64,000 nt of DNA from Roseibacillus persicicus. GTDB taxonomy: Bacteria; Verrucomicrobiota; Verrucomicrobiia; Verrucomicrobiales; Akkermansiaceae. The position numbers and the translations under genes are program-made. The stretch is from NCBI RefSeq assembly GCF_014651675.1, contig NZ_BMXI01000010.1:166600-230599 (forward strand), in the 5' to 3' direction. Positions 18,701 to 26,626 of this stretch are shown in pieces. Positions within the stretch are counted from its first letter, which is position 1, and each line of letters opens with the position of its first letter. The notes under the pieces were generated by a model. It saw only the letters and a program-made list of their open reading frames with translations, was not told where the DNA came from and did not search any database.

Positions 18701-18931
18701 TTCATCATCATTGTAGGCGTTGACCAGATTGGCAGTCGCCCCAGCGCCGCCATCCCCCATGAAGTTTCCAGTCCCGCTGAAAAAGTTGGTGGTGGAAAAA
18801 GTGAGGAGAGAGTCCGCTGTGGTGTATGTGGCCGTGACTCCATCGTTCGGGAAGCTGGTCACAGGAAGAGTCACTGCACCCAGTTGGCCGACAAGAGAGA
18901 GTTTCAGAAGGTAGGGAAATAATGGCTTCAT
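15788..18931 (-). CDS. Secreted multidomain sulfatase with N-terminal shared module
   Basis: 1047 residues from the ATG at 18931, chosen because it begins the signal peptide MKPLFPYLLKLSLVGQLG; the frame extends 13 codons upstream into the terminator. Order: signal peptide; shared beta module (about 20-175); LamG-like domain (about 185-395; WHHVAIRVN, FLDGS, GLIDEFRIYDS); an Ig-like linker (about 405-480); and a sulfatase domain from about 487 (NIVVFFLDDFGWADWE) with formylglycine motif CSPTR at Cys540; then a C-terminal domain with a calcium-type DADGDGQSD element and RRFYRVI. First gene of the five-gene run ending at 7606. The sulfated substrate is unknown. Confidence 0.88.
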   Translation of the reverse strand: MKPLFPYLLKLSLVGQLGAVTLPVTSFPNDGVTATYTTADSLLTFSTTNFFSGTGNFMGDGGAGATANLVNAYNDDEELTIELDPGTSLSDFTLRWTTTTITITGFASDPGTTIGLTGGSASWNESLKELTLTTPWDAGTERLVSFANASASEGATLVFSFGEGQATFTQFSYQEPALPLPDPLVHYSFDDATVSGSSLTDLSPNNHTGTLVSSASAPTISQSGLFEQSFGFAADDDPDGIVTIPSGVVPSGTSARTFSLWFNQSSSTGQSKLFGYGAGSAGRAFDVGLEGGGIRLRHFGGFITYGSNYDFDGTDAGWHHVAIRVNADASTFADVDIFLDGSLLTPQAGGATTVTLDTAAALFAIGSSATPGAALGFDGLIDEFRIYDSAIGGRNIAELAEAPPRPTILAFEASPQNRIPAGSEVTLSWTTENATSLILEPGGLDVTGQTSITVTPTEKTTYTLTASDEVPITDSESLTIAIGDQPYPNIVVFFLDDFGWADWEQNGASTGSVFYETPNMNRMAQQGLYFPNGYASTPVCSPTRGALMSGQAPALNKLTDWITGSGDAGQVVREAEWVKKLPTDLPNWPGVLSDCGYRAIHVGKWHLGSGTEPEAEPLNHGFDVNIGGNQFGTPPAPERYFASANGFSALPNLGPEVAPEGSYLTDVLTEQAVEQIKDAAASDTAFAMYLSHYAVHTPIQAPAATVAKYQDKLANNPGMDWQGQDNPTYAAMIEHVDRSLGAILDTLEDPDGDPLTDDSIADNTLVVLTADNGGLLSATSNRPLRDGKGGSYEGGIREPWIFWMPGTVTQGISPEPIVTHDLFPTLLSQAGVPTPAGHDVSGQDLSPLLTGQPFKREHPVTFHYPHWSPANQIGEPYSAIRMGDWKLIYTYANKSWELYNLANNPSETNSLTASEADRHAVMSWLLSQGLENLDANYPRNVNTLAEEPPLPLVTPNNDADGDGQSDLDEAIQGTDAGESTSFFSPTFDMNDGTFSFQFTPAAERRYRLEASNNLEPDSWTTIDDSLPLSDSDGLFGRRFYRVITEFP

Positions 18932-18957
18932 GTGTTTGGAGAGATTTGTGGGATGGG

Positions 18958-19007
18958 AAAAGCCCTGCAACCAAGTCCGCTACCGGACAGATTGTTGCAG
19001 GGCTTTT
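18958..19007 (-). terminator. Strong nested hairpin terminator between the PEP-CTERM gene and the sulfatase operon
   Basis: Perfect 13-bp arms AAAAGCCCTGCAA (18958-18970) and TTGCAGGGCTTTT (18995-19007), enclosing a smaller GTCCG/CGGAC hairpin (18975-18988). Read on the minus strand it lies 23 bases after the stop of the PEP-CTERM gene and ends in four T; on the plus strand it ends in six T, so it can work in both directions. Confidence 0.8.
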
Positions 19008-19029
19008 TTGGATTGCCTAGAGAATGGAA

Positions 19030-19692
19030 TTAACGGCGACGACGTAACAGAGCGAGACCGCCAAAGGCTAACAAGGCCATTGAGCTAGGCTCCGGAATGG
19101 TGTCGTATGTAATTGAGCCGATAGGGAGCTGTGCTCCTGCCTGAGTCGTGTCAGAGATAGTCAAAAGGAGAGTCTCTCCTGCGCTTGCCGCCGGATCGAA
19201 GCTGATGACGGTAGCTGTCGAGAAAAGAGCTCCGGGCAGGTTCAGCCGAACGGTGTCGACTCCGTCCCAAACAGCGAACAGGCTCGCGTCTGAGACCGAA
19301 AAGGTCACTCCGGGATCCGAATTGAATCCGGAAATGAAGACTCCGTCAGATGCTCCTCCATCGGCACGTGCAAAGTTGTAGGCAATTTGGGTGAGGCCGA
19401 CGGTAGGGGCGAAGACCATCGTCAACTCTTCGCCATTGTCATTGGTTGCATCCGTGTCGGAATCATCGAAGGCGTTGTTATTACTTCCTCCGGGAATGCC
19501 CAGAAAGTTGGCGTTCCCGCCGAATGTGGCGGGCGCTCCTCCAATCGAGGGAGTGAGTGTGACGTCACCATTGGCGAACGAAGTGTTAGTGGTGACTCCT
19601 CCGTGGATATCGCTGGGGGTGAGCGTGGTTGCGGCACTGGCAAGGCCGCAAGACGCTATCGCGACGAAGGCTGTATATGGTAATTTTTGCAT
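19030..19692 (-). CDS. PEP-CTERM sorted protein made of the shared beta module
   Basis: 220 residues: signal peptide (MQKLPYTAFVAIASCGLASA), one copy of the shared beta module (about 22-190; SFANGDVTLTPSIG, NANFLGIPGGSNNNAFDDSD, VFISGFNSDPGVTF, WDGVDTVRLNLPG, ASAGETLLLTISDTTQAGAQ), and a tail IPEPSSMALLAFGGLALLRR with terminal arginines, the verrucomicrobial PEP-CTERM signal handled by exosortase. It should be exported and processed at the envelope. No enzymatic motif is visible, so it may bind glycan or form part of the surface matrix. It starts 36 bases after the stop of the 22959-19729 gene. Confidence 0.8.
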   Translation of the reverse strand: MQKLPYTAFVAIASCGLASAATTLTPSDIHGGVTTNTSFANGDVTLTPSIGGAPATFGGNANFLGIPGGSNNNAFDDSDTDATNDNGEELTMVFAPTVGLTQIAYNFARADGGASDGVFISGFNSDPGVTFSVSDASLFAVWDGVDTVRLNLPGALFSTATVISFDPAASAGETLLLTISDTTQAGAQLPIGSITYDTIPEPSSMALLAFGGLALLRRRR

Positions 19693-19728
19693 CTGTTTCA
19701 GGTTTGTTACTGGTTTATCTGGTCGTTG

Positions 19729-22700
19729 TTATTGGGCACTCACGCGGTAGAAGGCTTTGCCTGCTGGCGCGGAGGGATCGGATACTGGAGTCGTTCCAGC
19801 GCTGGCTGTGAAGCTCGCGCCCACCGAGGTCCAGTCGCCGTCTAGGGTTAAACTGCGTTCCAGCTGATATTCACCAGCTGTATTGGTGGTGAAGTCTGCG
19901 GTGAAGGTCGTGCCGGTCCGGGCTGGATTTTCCAGAACAAGGACAGGGCCGCTTTCCGCTTCCACAATTTGCACTCCAAAGATTCCGAGGGTGAAGTTGT
20001 TCGCATTCACGGTCGTCGTGACGTCGAAGCTTTCCCCACTCAGACCACGGAAAACCGCGTAATTTGCTTGGGGGAAACCATTGGCGGTATCGCTTGTCTC
20101 CAGATAGGAACCCGGCTCTCCAGCTGCGGGAACCACTGCGGTGGTGAATGAGTAGGTCGTGCCTGCTGCCGCGATGGTGCCTCTACGTCCATTGACCTCC
20201 GAACCAAAGTAAACGTAGGCATCATAGGTGCCGTAGGGAATACCTGTTAGGGATACAGTGGCGTCGGGATTGTCTCCGGCTTCGAGAGAGCGACCGAAGA
20301 TGAAGGAGTTGAAGAGACGTCCGTAGGGAGTTTGATTGTCGGGAAAGGTCGACCACGCTCCAGAACCTGCTGCAAAGTCGACACCGACTCCGGTCGCTCC
20401 ATTGCCAATCACATTGCCGGATGAGTCGATGATTTGGCCGGCATTGGGCGTGCCAATTTTGGCAATGTCGCCGCTTGCCGCAGCAATATTGTTATCCAAG
20501 TCGATGGAGCGGTTCCAGTTCATCTGCTCCACTCCGGGAGCTCCCGCAAACATGGAAGTAGTGAAGTCCACGTTGCCTCCTGTTCCGGTAACCGAATTGA
20601 AGGCGATCGCAAAGCCATTGGGATTCGGGCCTCCTGGAGAGGAGATCGAGAAGGGATCGCTTCCGTTGGCCATCTCGTAGGCTGTGGAATATCCGTCGCC
20701 GTCCGCGTCCAAATCGAACACCAAAGGATTGGTACCGGTGTCGGAGGCACTCACGAAGACGCCCGTTCCAGTCTCGACTCCATCGAGCAATCCGTCTCCA
20801 TCGGTGTCTGCGATGCGCGGATCGGTTCCGGGATCGGAGGCATCGACGAAGATACCTGTGTCGCTTTCGACATTATCGTTGTAGCCGTCTCCGTCGGTGT
20901 CCGGCAGAGTGGGATTGGTGCCATTGTAGTATTCGTCAATGTTGCTGATGGTATCGTTGTCGAAGTCACCATTGGCTCCCTGGGTAGGGGAGGTTGGCGA
21001 TCCGTCATTGGGGTCGAGGCCGACCTCCAACTCATAGACGTCTCCCATCCCGTCTCCATCGCTGTCGATTGATTCGACAATCTGGATAGCTGCAATTCCG
21101 CCGTTGTCGACTACTCGAAGGAGCTCGATCGTTGCGTTCGGGCCTTCGAGTCCTTGAAAGACAACATGGGTTGCTTCTGGATAGTTTTCGGAAGAGTTGT
21201 CTGCAAAGTTGCTCCGGTCGAGAGAACGCGACCAGACGGGATCCTCGCCGTTCTGGTAAATCCGAGTAGTGCTTAGGGTATACTCGTTGACAACTGAGAT
21301 GGGAGTGGCCTCAACCTCGCCGACAATGACCCGTCCTACACTTCCGGAGAAAGCGACCGGGTAAACGACGATGTCATAGCGGGGATAGGGAATATCTTCC
21401 AGAAAGATCGACATTGTGAGGTCGTTGGGGTCGGCGAAGAGGTATCCCGATAGGAGGCCTCCAATGGTCTGCTCTTGGTTGAACAACAGGCTGAAACTAC
21501 CCGATGAATCTGAGGTGAAGAGCATGTCGGGGATCTCGTTCCCATTGCTATCGGCCAGTCGTCCCGGAATCGGCGCCGTTACGCTTTCTTCCAGTACGTT
21601 GCCGGTAGCGGCGGGAAGAATATTCCAGTTCTTCTGCTCATAGCCCGGGGCTCCCGCAACCATGCTGGAGGTGAGGTTGACGCCGGGTGCCTGTCCGTCT
21701 GGGGAGCTGAAGGTGATGCCGATCGAGTTGCGGCCACTGGGGCTCAAGGGCGCATCATCGGGGTCATTGGGCGCTGTACCATTGGCCACTTCGTAGCCAT
21801 CGTAGAAGCCATCGCCATCGGTATCGACGAGGAGAGGATCCGCATTGTTGACGATCTCGTCCCCATCATTCAGTCCATCGCCATCGGTATCCGGGTTGTT
21901 GGGATCCGTGGAGGCATTGAATTCATCCAGATTGGAGAGGTTGTCGCCATCGGGATCGCCCGAGTCCCCTTGGGAAAGGTCGCCAAAGTTGTCAATCTCC
22001 CATTGATTGGGGAGGTTGTCGCCGTCGTCGACTGAGGTGACTACGGTCTGGGAGCTCACCGAAGATCCCCCGCCGGAGACCGTTACCCGGTAGGTGCCGT
22101 TGGCGGTTGGGCCTGCGGTAAAGGAATAAATTGGGCTGGTGGCGTCACCGGGAGCGGTCACAAAGCCACTTCCCATGTTGACTTCCCAAAGATAACTGGG
22201 AGTGGGAAAGGCCCCTGGTTCCAAGGTGATGGAAAGTTCGGAAACAACTCCTTCAAAGGTGCTCGTCTCAGCCGGAAGACCTTCCGCGATGACGGGTGGG
22301 TTGGCGGGCACGTCATCTTCATAGGAGAAACTGGTGATTGCCAGTTGTGCTCCAGCCTGGGTCGTATCGGTGACCGCCATGGTGAGAGTTTGCCCCGCGC
22401 TCGCTGCCGGGTTGGCCAAGGTGAGAGTGCCGTCCGCATCAACGAATCCGTTGGTGATCTGGAGCTTCAAAGTGCCGGTCGCGGCATCGTAGCTCGTGCT
22501 TAGGGTCCCGGCTCCCGAAGTACTTGCCGCCGGATCAGCTGAGAATCCTGAGATGATCACGCCGTCATTGGGCCCGGGGCCATCAGCTCGGGAGAAATCC
22601 CAACTGATGCTGGTAAGTCCGGCATTGGCCTCAAATTCCATCTGCAACTTTTCCTCATTTCCATTGGCCGGGTCGGTGTCGGGGTCGTTGAAGGCATTGT

Positions 22701-22959
22701 CGTTCGTTCCTGCACCATCGATTCCCAGGCGAACAGCGGAAGCGTTGAAGGTCGACGGCGCGTTGCCGATAAACGGAGTCAGTGTCACATGGCTATCCGT
22801 ATAACTGGCTGTCGTCGTGTCCTGATTGTTAATCGTTCCTGGGGTCAGGGTGATCTCTGCCGAGAAGCTCGAAGAGCTTGTGAGGAGTAGACCTAGCGTT
22901 GCTACGAGCAGTGAGTGGCTGCGGAGCTCTCTTCTGAAGGGATTGAATTGAATTTTCAT
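19729..22959 (-). CDS. Large secreted protein with shared beta module, Ig-like domain and TSP3 calcium repeats
   Basis: 1076 residues from the ATG at 22959. Order: signal peptide; shared beta module (about 35-215, ending TQAGAQLAITSFSY); Ig-like domain; thrombospondin type-3 repeats (DPDGDNLSNLDE, DTDGDGLNDGDE, DTDGDGFYDGYE); a 215-residue module (starting NSIGITFSS); more DTDGDG repeats; a second copy of the 215-residue module (starting NGFAIAFNS); and a C-terminal domain (QLERSLTLDGDWTSVG, AFYRVSAQ). There is no PEP-CTERM tail. It is a calcium-dependent surface or secreted scaffold/binding protein by analogy; no catalytic residues are recognisable. Confidence 0.75.
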   Translation of the reverse strand: MKIQFNPFRRELRSHSLLVATLGLLLTSSSSFSAEITLTPGTINNQDTTTASYTDSHVTLTPFIGNAPSTFNASAVRLGIDGAGTNDNAFNDPDTDPANGNEEKLQMEFEANAGLTSISWDFSRADGPGPNDGVIISGFSADPAASTSGAGTLSTSYDAATGTLKLQITNGFVDADGTLTLANPAASAGQTLTMAVTDTTQAGAQLAITSFSYEDDVPANPPVIAEGLPAETSTFEGVVSELSITLEPGAFPTPSYLWEVNMGSGFVTAPGDATSPIYSFTAGPTANGTYRVTVSGGGSSVSSQTVVTSVDDGDNLPNQWEIDNFGDLSQGDSGDPDGDNLSNLDEFNASTDPNNPDTDGDGLNDGDEIVNNADPLLVDTDGDGFYDGYEVANGTAPNDPDDAPLSPSGRNSIGITFSSPDGQAPGVNLTSSMVAGAPGYEQKNWNILPAATGNVLEESVTAPIPGRLADSNGNEIPDMLFTSDSSGSFSLLFNQEQTIGGLLSGYLFADPNDLTMSIFLEDIPYPRYDIVVYPVAFSGSVGRVIVGEVEATPISVVNEYTLSTTRIYQNGEDPVWSRSLDRSNFADNSSENYPEATHVVFQGLEGPNATIELLRVVDNGGIAAIQIVESIDSDGDGMGDVYELEVGLDPNDGSPTSPTQGANGDFDNDTISNIDEYYNGTNPTLPDTDGDGYNDNVESDTGIFVDASDPGTDPRIADTDGDGLLDGVETGTGVFVSASDTGTNPLVFDLDADGDGYSTAYEMANGSDPFSISSPGGPNPNGFAIAFNSVTGTGGNVDFTTSMFAGAPGVEQMNWNRSIDLDNNIAAASGDIAKIGTPNAGQIIDSSGNVIGNGATGVGVDFAAGSGAWSTFPDNQTPYGRLFNSFIFGRSLEAGDNPDATVSLTGIPYGTYDAYVYFGSEVNGRRGTIAAAGTTYSFTTAVVPAAGEPGSYLETSDTANGFPQANYAVFRGLSGESFDVTTTVNANNFTLGIFGVQIVEAESGPVLVLENPARTGTTFTADFTTNTAGEYQLERSLTLDGDWTSVGASFTASAGTTPVSDPSAPAGKAFYRVSAQ

Positions 22960-23419
22960 GGAATAGGAATCGATTCTCTTTGAGGCGTAAAGAGCTATTG
23001 GTGAAGGAAAAAACAATCGACTGGATTGTTGAGATAAGCATGCAAGGAGATGCTCAGAGGGCAATTGTCGTACTTGGCAATTCTGTTGTCCGAAAGAGGG
23101 GTGGCGTTGTTTTAGAGAGAATTCTTAAGAAGGGTGACGAGGTGTAGTTGTCCTATTTTAAAAGACTTGTGAGAAATGGGGCTGTTTGGGGATCGGATGC
23201 GGGTTTGCTCGAGTTCGTTCTTTCTGCGGGGGGATTTCAGGGTCTTTAGGAGGAATGGCGACCTTGAATTTCGCCGCGGATGTTTCTGATTTTTTTTTGA
23301 GAAAACCCATCCGAGAGGCGCTCGTCGGCGTTTTTGAGGCTTTTTGGTGGTTTCTGGCGATTATTGGAGAAGTCGGAACTCGGTTTTGCCTCACGGGCCT
23401 GCTGGGGATCAGGCAGGAA
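22960..23419 (-). other. 460-bp non-coding stretch: promoter region of the 22959 gene and 3' flank of the 26623 gene
   Basis: No convincing gene. The part next to 22959 must hold the promoter of the TSP3-protein block and contains the putative operator at 23062-23090. The part near 23420 follows the GH2 stop; I see A and T tracts but no clean hairpin terminator. An overlapping minus frame at 23158-23505 is low-complexity and runs into the GH2 gene, so it is not called. Confidence 0.6.
23062..23090. promoter_or_regulatory. Putative operator, copy 1 (CAATTGTCG-N14-GTTGTC)
   Basis: CAATTGTCG at 23062-23070 and GTTGTC at 23085-23090, about 103 bases upstream of the ATG at 22959. The same two blocks with the same 23-base offset occur upstream of the symporter operon at 31582-31610, and several bases in the spacer also agree. 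Two direct half-sites spaced about two helical turns apart would suit an AraC/XylR-type dimer. Function is inferred. Confidence 0.4.
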
Positions 23420-26400
23420 CTAGTCGTTGAATCCTGGAATGATTCCCAGGTTGCGGGCGTCTCCGGGTGGGGCGTAGATGGGCGCGAGTTCGGCGCACGA
23501 AACATAGGGGCTACCGGCTTGTTCGCTGTGGGCTAGGAGACGGAGATGTTGCGTCTTGATCGGCTGGGGAAAGGTGATGGTTTGGATTTCGCCGTTGTTC
23601 GGGAAGGTCGCTTTGGAACCATAGTTCTTCCAGTTCGTTCCGTCGCGAGAGACTTGGATTTGGTAGCTCTTGATTCGGCCATTGGGATTGCCTTGGCGGG
23701 GCGTGTATCGCAGGCCCGATAGAACTTTTTCGCTGAGAAGGTCGAGGGCCAGGCTGGCTGGCAGCTTGGCTGACTGATCCCAGGGAGTGTGCCAGATCGT
23801 TTGCGCGTTGCCATCACCTGCGTGTCTCGCCGGGAAATCGGGGTGAGCTATGCTGGCGTGCATTTCAAATTCCTTATCACCGATGAGCGCTTGCAGCTCG
23901 GGCACCGTCAGACGACCAGTGGGCGCGAATTCGGAGGAAGAAAGATAGCGATGGAGGCTGCGCTCCAACTGCCGGGCCACGAGTCCTCGGGAGCCATTGA
24001 CCTTGGCGTTCAGATCGAGGGTGCAGACCAGCAGGCTGCCCGCGCCGACTTTGGCCTCAAAGATTGCCGCTGGCTGCGCGTTGCGATTGAACTTGTCGAC
24101 GAATCTGAAGGGGGCTTCGAGCGTGCTCTCAACACTGCTCAGGTCGACCGCCGTTGATTCCGCAGTGAGCTCCCACCACTGCCAGTTGGTGTGGGTATCG
24201 GTGGGGAAGTCTTTCCAAAGAGGGTGGTAGCTTTGGATGGAGGCTCCCAGGGTGCCGGGCTGGTTGGGGAAGTGGAGTGGTGACCAAAAGACCGGAATGA
24301 AGCGGGCGGGGATGGCCGCCTTCACTGCGCCCGGGAGAGGCTGGAGAAGCACCCGCTTTCCTGCCGCCAGGTCGGCGAGACAAGTCTCGTTCACTCCTCG
24401 ATGGATGACGAAGGGGGCGCCGACAACCGCTGGGGTTTCTGCCGGATAGACCCAGATCGGCCACGAGTTTCGGATGTTCATGTCGGAGGAATATTCCACC
24501 ACCAACTCCAACTCACCGGCGGTCGAGAGAGAAGCAAGGTCGGCTTCGAAGGTGCCGATGGGGATGCCATTGCCGAGGGGATAAGTATTCGGGTCAAACG
24601 TCTTGTTAGCGAGAACTTCGCCTTCTTGGGTTTTGAGGCTCACCTGGAACCGTCCACTCGAGAGGGGAGCGGTGCCGAAGTTGGCTAACTCCAGTTTCGC
24701 TTGAAAGGTCTCGCTGTTTTCCCACACGAATTTGTCGATGCGGGTCAAGGGCACCACTGGGGCGCAGAACTGCCGAAATTCTTCCGGAGTGATGAGCCCT
24801 TTCGAATCCCAAAAGGCATCTAACAATCCCACCGTGGCAGTGCTCTGCCCGGGGAAGTCCTGCAACTGGAGAAGCTGGATTCCGGACAGGTCCTTGGTCC
24901 GCAGGGCGCGCTCGATGTCTTCTTTGTAAAGTAGGGCTGCCAGTTTTCCCGAGTCGCGGGTCAGTCGTTCGGCTTCCGCGAGCAAGCCTTTTGAGGTGAG
25001 GTCGGCCTTGATCGCTTCCATGGCCGTTGAGCGTAGCGGAGTCTCTTCGTATTTGGGCAGTTCCGCCAAGTTGGGATAGACCACATATTGCCCCACCTCA
25101 TGGGTCACGAGGGGAATCTGGAGACAGGAAAGACCCTCCGCATAGTCGCTGTTGCTCGAGGGAAAGGTGTTGTTGAGAAAGCCTTGCCCCCGCACCCAAC
25201 CGGACTGGGTGCGCTGGGAGATGAAGAAGTCATCTTCTTTGCCGGGGAGGAGGCCCCGTGGCGAGAAGGCGTAGCTGGTGGAGGTGAAGAGTAGATCCGG
25301 AGCGAGTCCGCGGAAGTGAGCCAGAAGCGCGTCCATGCTGGTGAGCTTGCCCTTGAGCTCGTTCCCGAGGGAGAACATGACAAAGCTGGGGTGACTGCCA
25401 TACTCGCGGATGATGCGCTCTCCTTCGGCCTGGAAAAAGGCATCGACTTCAGGAAGCTCTCCCATCTTGAAAGTCCAATTGGGTAATTCGACTTGCAAGT
25501 AGATTCCGTGGCGGTCGGCGGCCTCGAAGGCTACCTGGGGAGGACACCAAGAGTGAAAGCGCAGGTGGTTCAGCCCATACTCTTTGCTGACTCGCATGAT
25601 CTTTTCCCATTGGGGACCCTCGGCGTCAGGGTGTCCGGTCTGGGGAAAGATTGCACACTCCAGATTGCCTCTCAGAAAAGTGCGTTGACCATTGATGAGC
25701 AAATGCCGTCCCTCGGCCTGAAAGCTCCTGGGGGCGAAGGGGATAGAGAATCGAGTGTCTCCGAGTTTGCTAGTCAGGGTCCAGGCTCCGGGCGAGAATT
25801 CCGACCAGAGCGGCCAGTCCTTCAGGGGAATGCTCTCCTGGTGAATGGTGACTCCGGGCTTTGCCTGCACTTGGCTTTGCTTTGAGCGGGGGGCCGTGCC
25901 ATTGAGTTGCGGAGGATGTGCGGTCAGTTGGAGAGGCAGGGTGACCGCTTGGTCGGTGGTATTCGTGACCTCCACGGTGCAGACGACTTCTTCCTTTTCG
26001 AGATCGAAGCGGGGAGAGAGGTGACTCACCCTGACCTTGGGGAGGGCCTCCAGTTTCAACTCGCCAATGACCCCGTTCCAGATGGTTTGCGTTTCCGGGG
26101 TGTAGGCGTGCCCAATGGCTCCAATCTCAACCTTCTGACGATTGTCGATGCGAAGGGTGAGCTCGTGGGTCTGCCCCGGGGTGAGGTGCTTGCTGAGGTC
26201 GTAGCGGTGGGGGACACTTAATGAGAGTTGAGGGTCACCGACTTGTTTGCCGTCAATCCAGACGCGAGATTCCCAGAGCACGCGCTCGAGGGTGAGCTGA
26301 TAGTCTTTGCCCGCCCAGTCGGCAGGGATGGAGACCTCGCGCTGATACCAGGCCGGCCCGATGTGGGGATGGCGCTGGTGCAGGTGCTGCATCGCGGGCT

Positions 26401-26623
26401 TCTCGAGGTTCAAGGCAAGCGAGAGAGGCTCTCCTTTGCCTTGCGCGGCGGTGGAGCCCGGCAGCTTGATGGAATCCGGAAAGCGCCAAGTGGAAGGTCC
26501 GGCTGCCAACCCCAAATCCTGGGGATCGAGCGCGAACTTCCATTCGCCCGCGAGCGACAGACTCTCGTCTGCGGATGCGAGGAGCTGGCTGGCAATGAAT
26601 AGGGTCAGAAGGCGGTGCAACAT
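23420..26623 (-). CDS. Secreted glycoside hydrolase, GH2-like, with C-terminal discoidin-like domain (paralogue)
   Basis: 1067 residues with signal peptide (MLHRLLTLFIASQLLASA). Same layout as the 13826-10599 enzyme: jelly-roll (SLAGEWKFAL; YQLTLERVLWESRVWIDG), Ig-like domain, TIM barrel with HLRFHSWCPP, acid/base Glu422 in SLGNELKG, nucleophile Glu509 in THEVGQY, and a C-terminal F5/8-type domain (HPDFPARHAGDGNAQTIWHT; GLRYTPRQGNPNGRI). Starts 4 bases after the DUF5107/TPR stop, last gene of the symporter operon. Specificity unknown; probably complements the other copy on the same or a related glycan. Confidence 0.85.
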   Translation of the reverse strand: MLHRLLTLFIASQLLASADESLSLAGEWKFALDPQDLGLAAGPSTWRFPDSIKLPGSTAAQGKGEPLSLALNLEKPAMQHLHQRHPHIGPAWYQREVSIPADWAGKDYQLTLERVLWESRVWIDGKQVGDPQLSLSVPHRYDLSKHLTPGQTHELTLRIDNRQKVEIGAIGHAYTPETQTIWNGVIGELKLEALPKVRVSHLSPRFDLEKEEVVCTVEVTNTTDQAVTLPLQLTAHPPQLNGTAPRSKQSQVQAKPGVTIHQESIPLKDWPLWSEFSPGAWTLTSKLGDTRFSIPFAPRSFQAEGRHLLINGQRTFLRGNLECAIFPQTGHPDAEGPQWEKIMRVSKEYGLNHLRFHSWCPPQVAFEAADRHGIYLQVELPNWTFKMGELPEVDAFFQAEGERIIREYGSHPSFVMFSLGNELKGKLTSMDALLAHFRGLAPDLLFTSTSYAFSPRGLLPGKEDDFFISQRTQSGWVRGQGFLNNTFPSSNSDYAEGLSCLQIPLVTHEVGQYVVYPNLAELPKYEETPLRSTAMEAIKADLTSKGLLAEAERLTRDSGKLAALLYKEDIERALRTKDLSGIQLLQLQDFPGQSTATVGLLDAFWDSKGLITPEEFRQFCAPVVPLTRIDKFVWENSETFQAKLELANFGTAPLSSGRFQVSLKTQEGEVLANKTFDPNTYPLGNGIPIGTFEADLASLSTAGELELVVEYSSDMNIRNSWPIWVYPAETPAVVGAPFVIHRGVNETCLADLAAGKRVLLQPLPGAVKAAIPARFIPVFWSPLHFPNQPGTLGASIQSYHPLWKDFPTDTHTNWQWWELTAESTAVDLSSVESTLEAPFRFVDKFNRNAQPAAIFEAKVGAGSLLVCTLDLNAKVNGSRGLVARQLERSLHRYLSSSEFAPTGRLTVPELQALIGDKEFEMHASIAHPDFPARHAGDGNAQTIWHTPWDQSAKLPASLALDLLSEKVLSGLRYTPRQGNPNGRIKSYQIQVSRDGTNWKNYGSKATFPNNGEIQTITFPQPIKTQHLRLLAHSEQAGSPYVSCAELAPIYAPPGDARNLGIIPGFND

Positions 26624-26626
26624 GGT

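Noticed and set aside
23158..23505. 115-codon minus frame between two glycan operons
   Set aside because: Pro/Ser-rich, overlaps the 3' end of the GH2 gene by 86 bases, no recognisable features.
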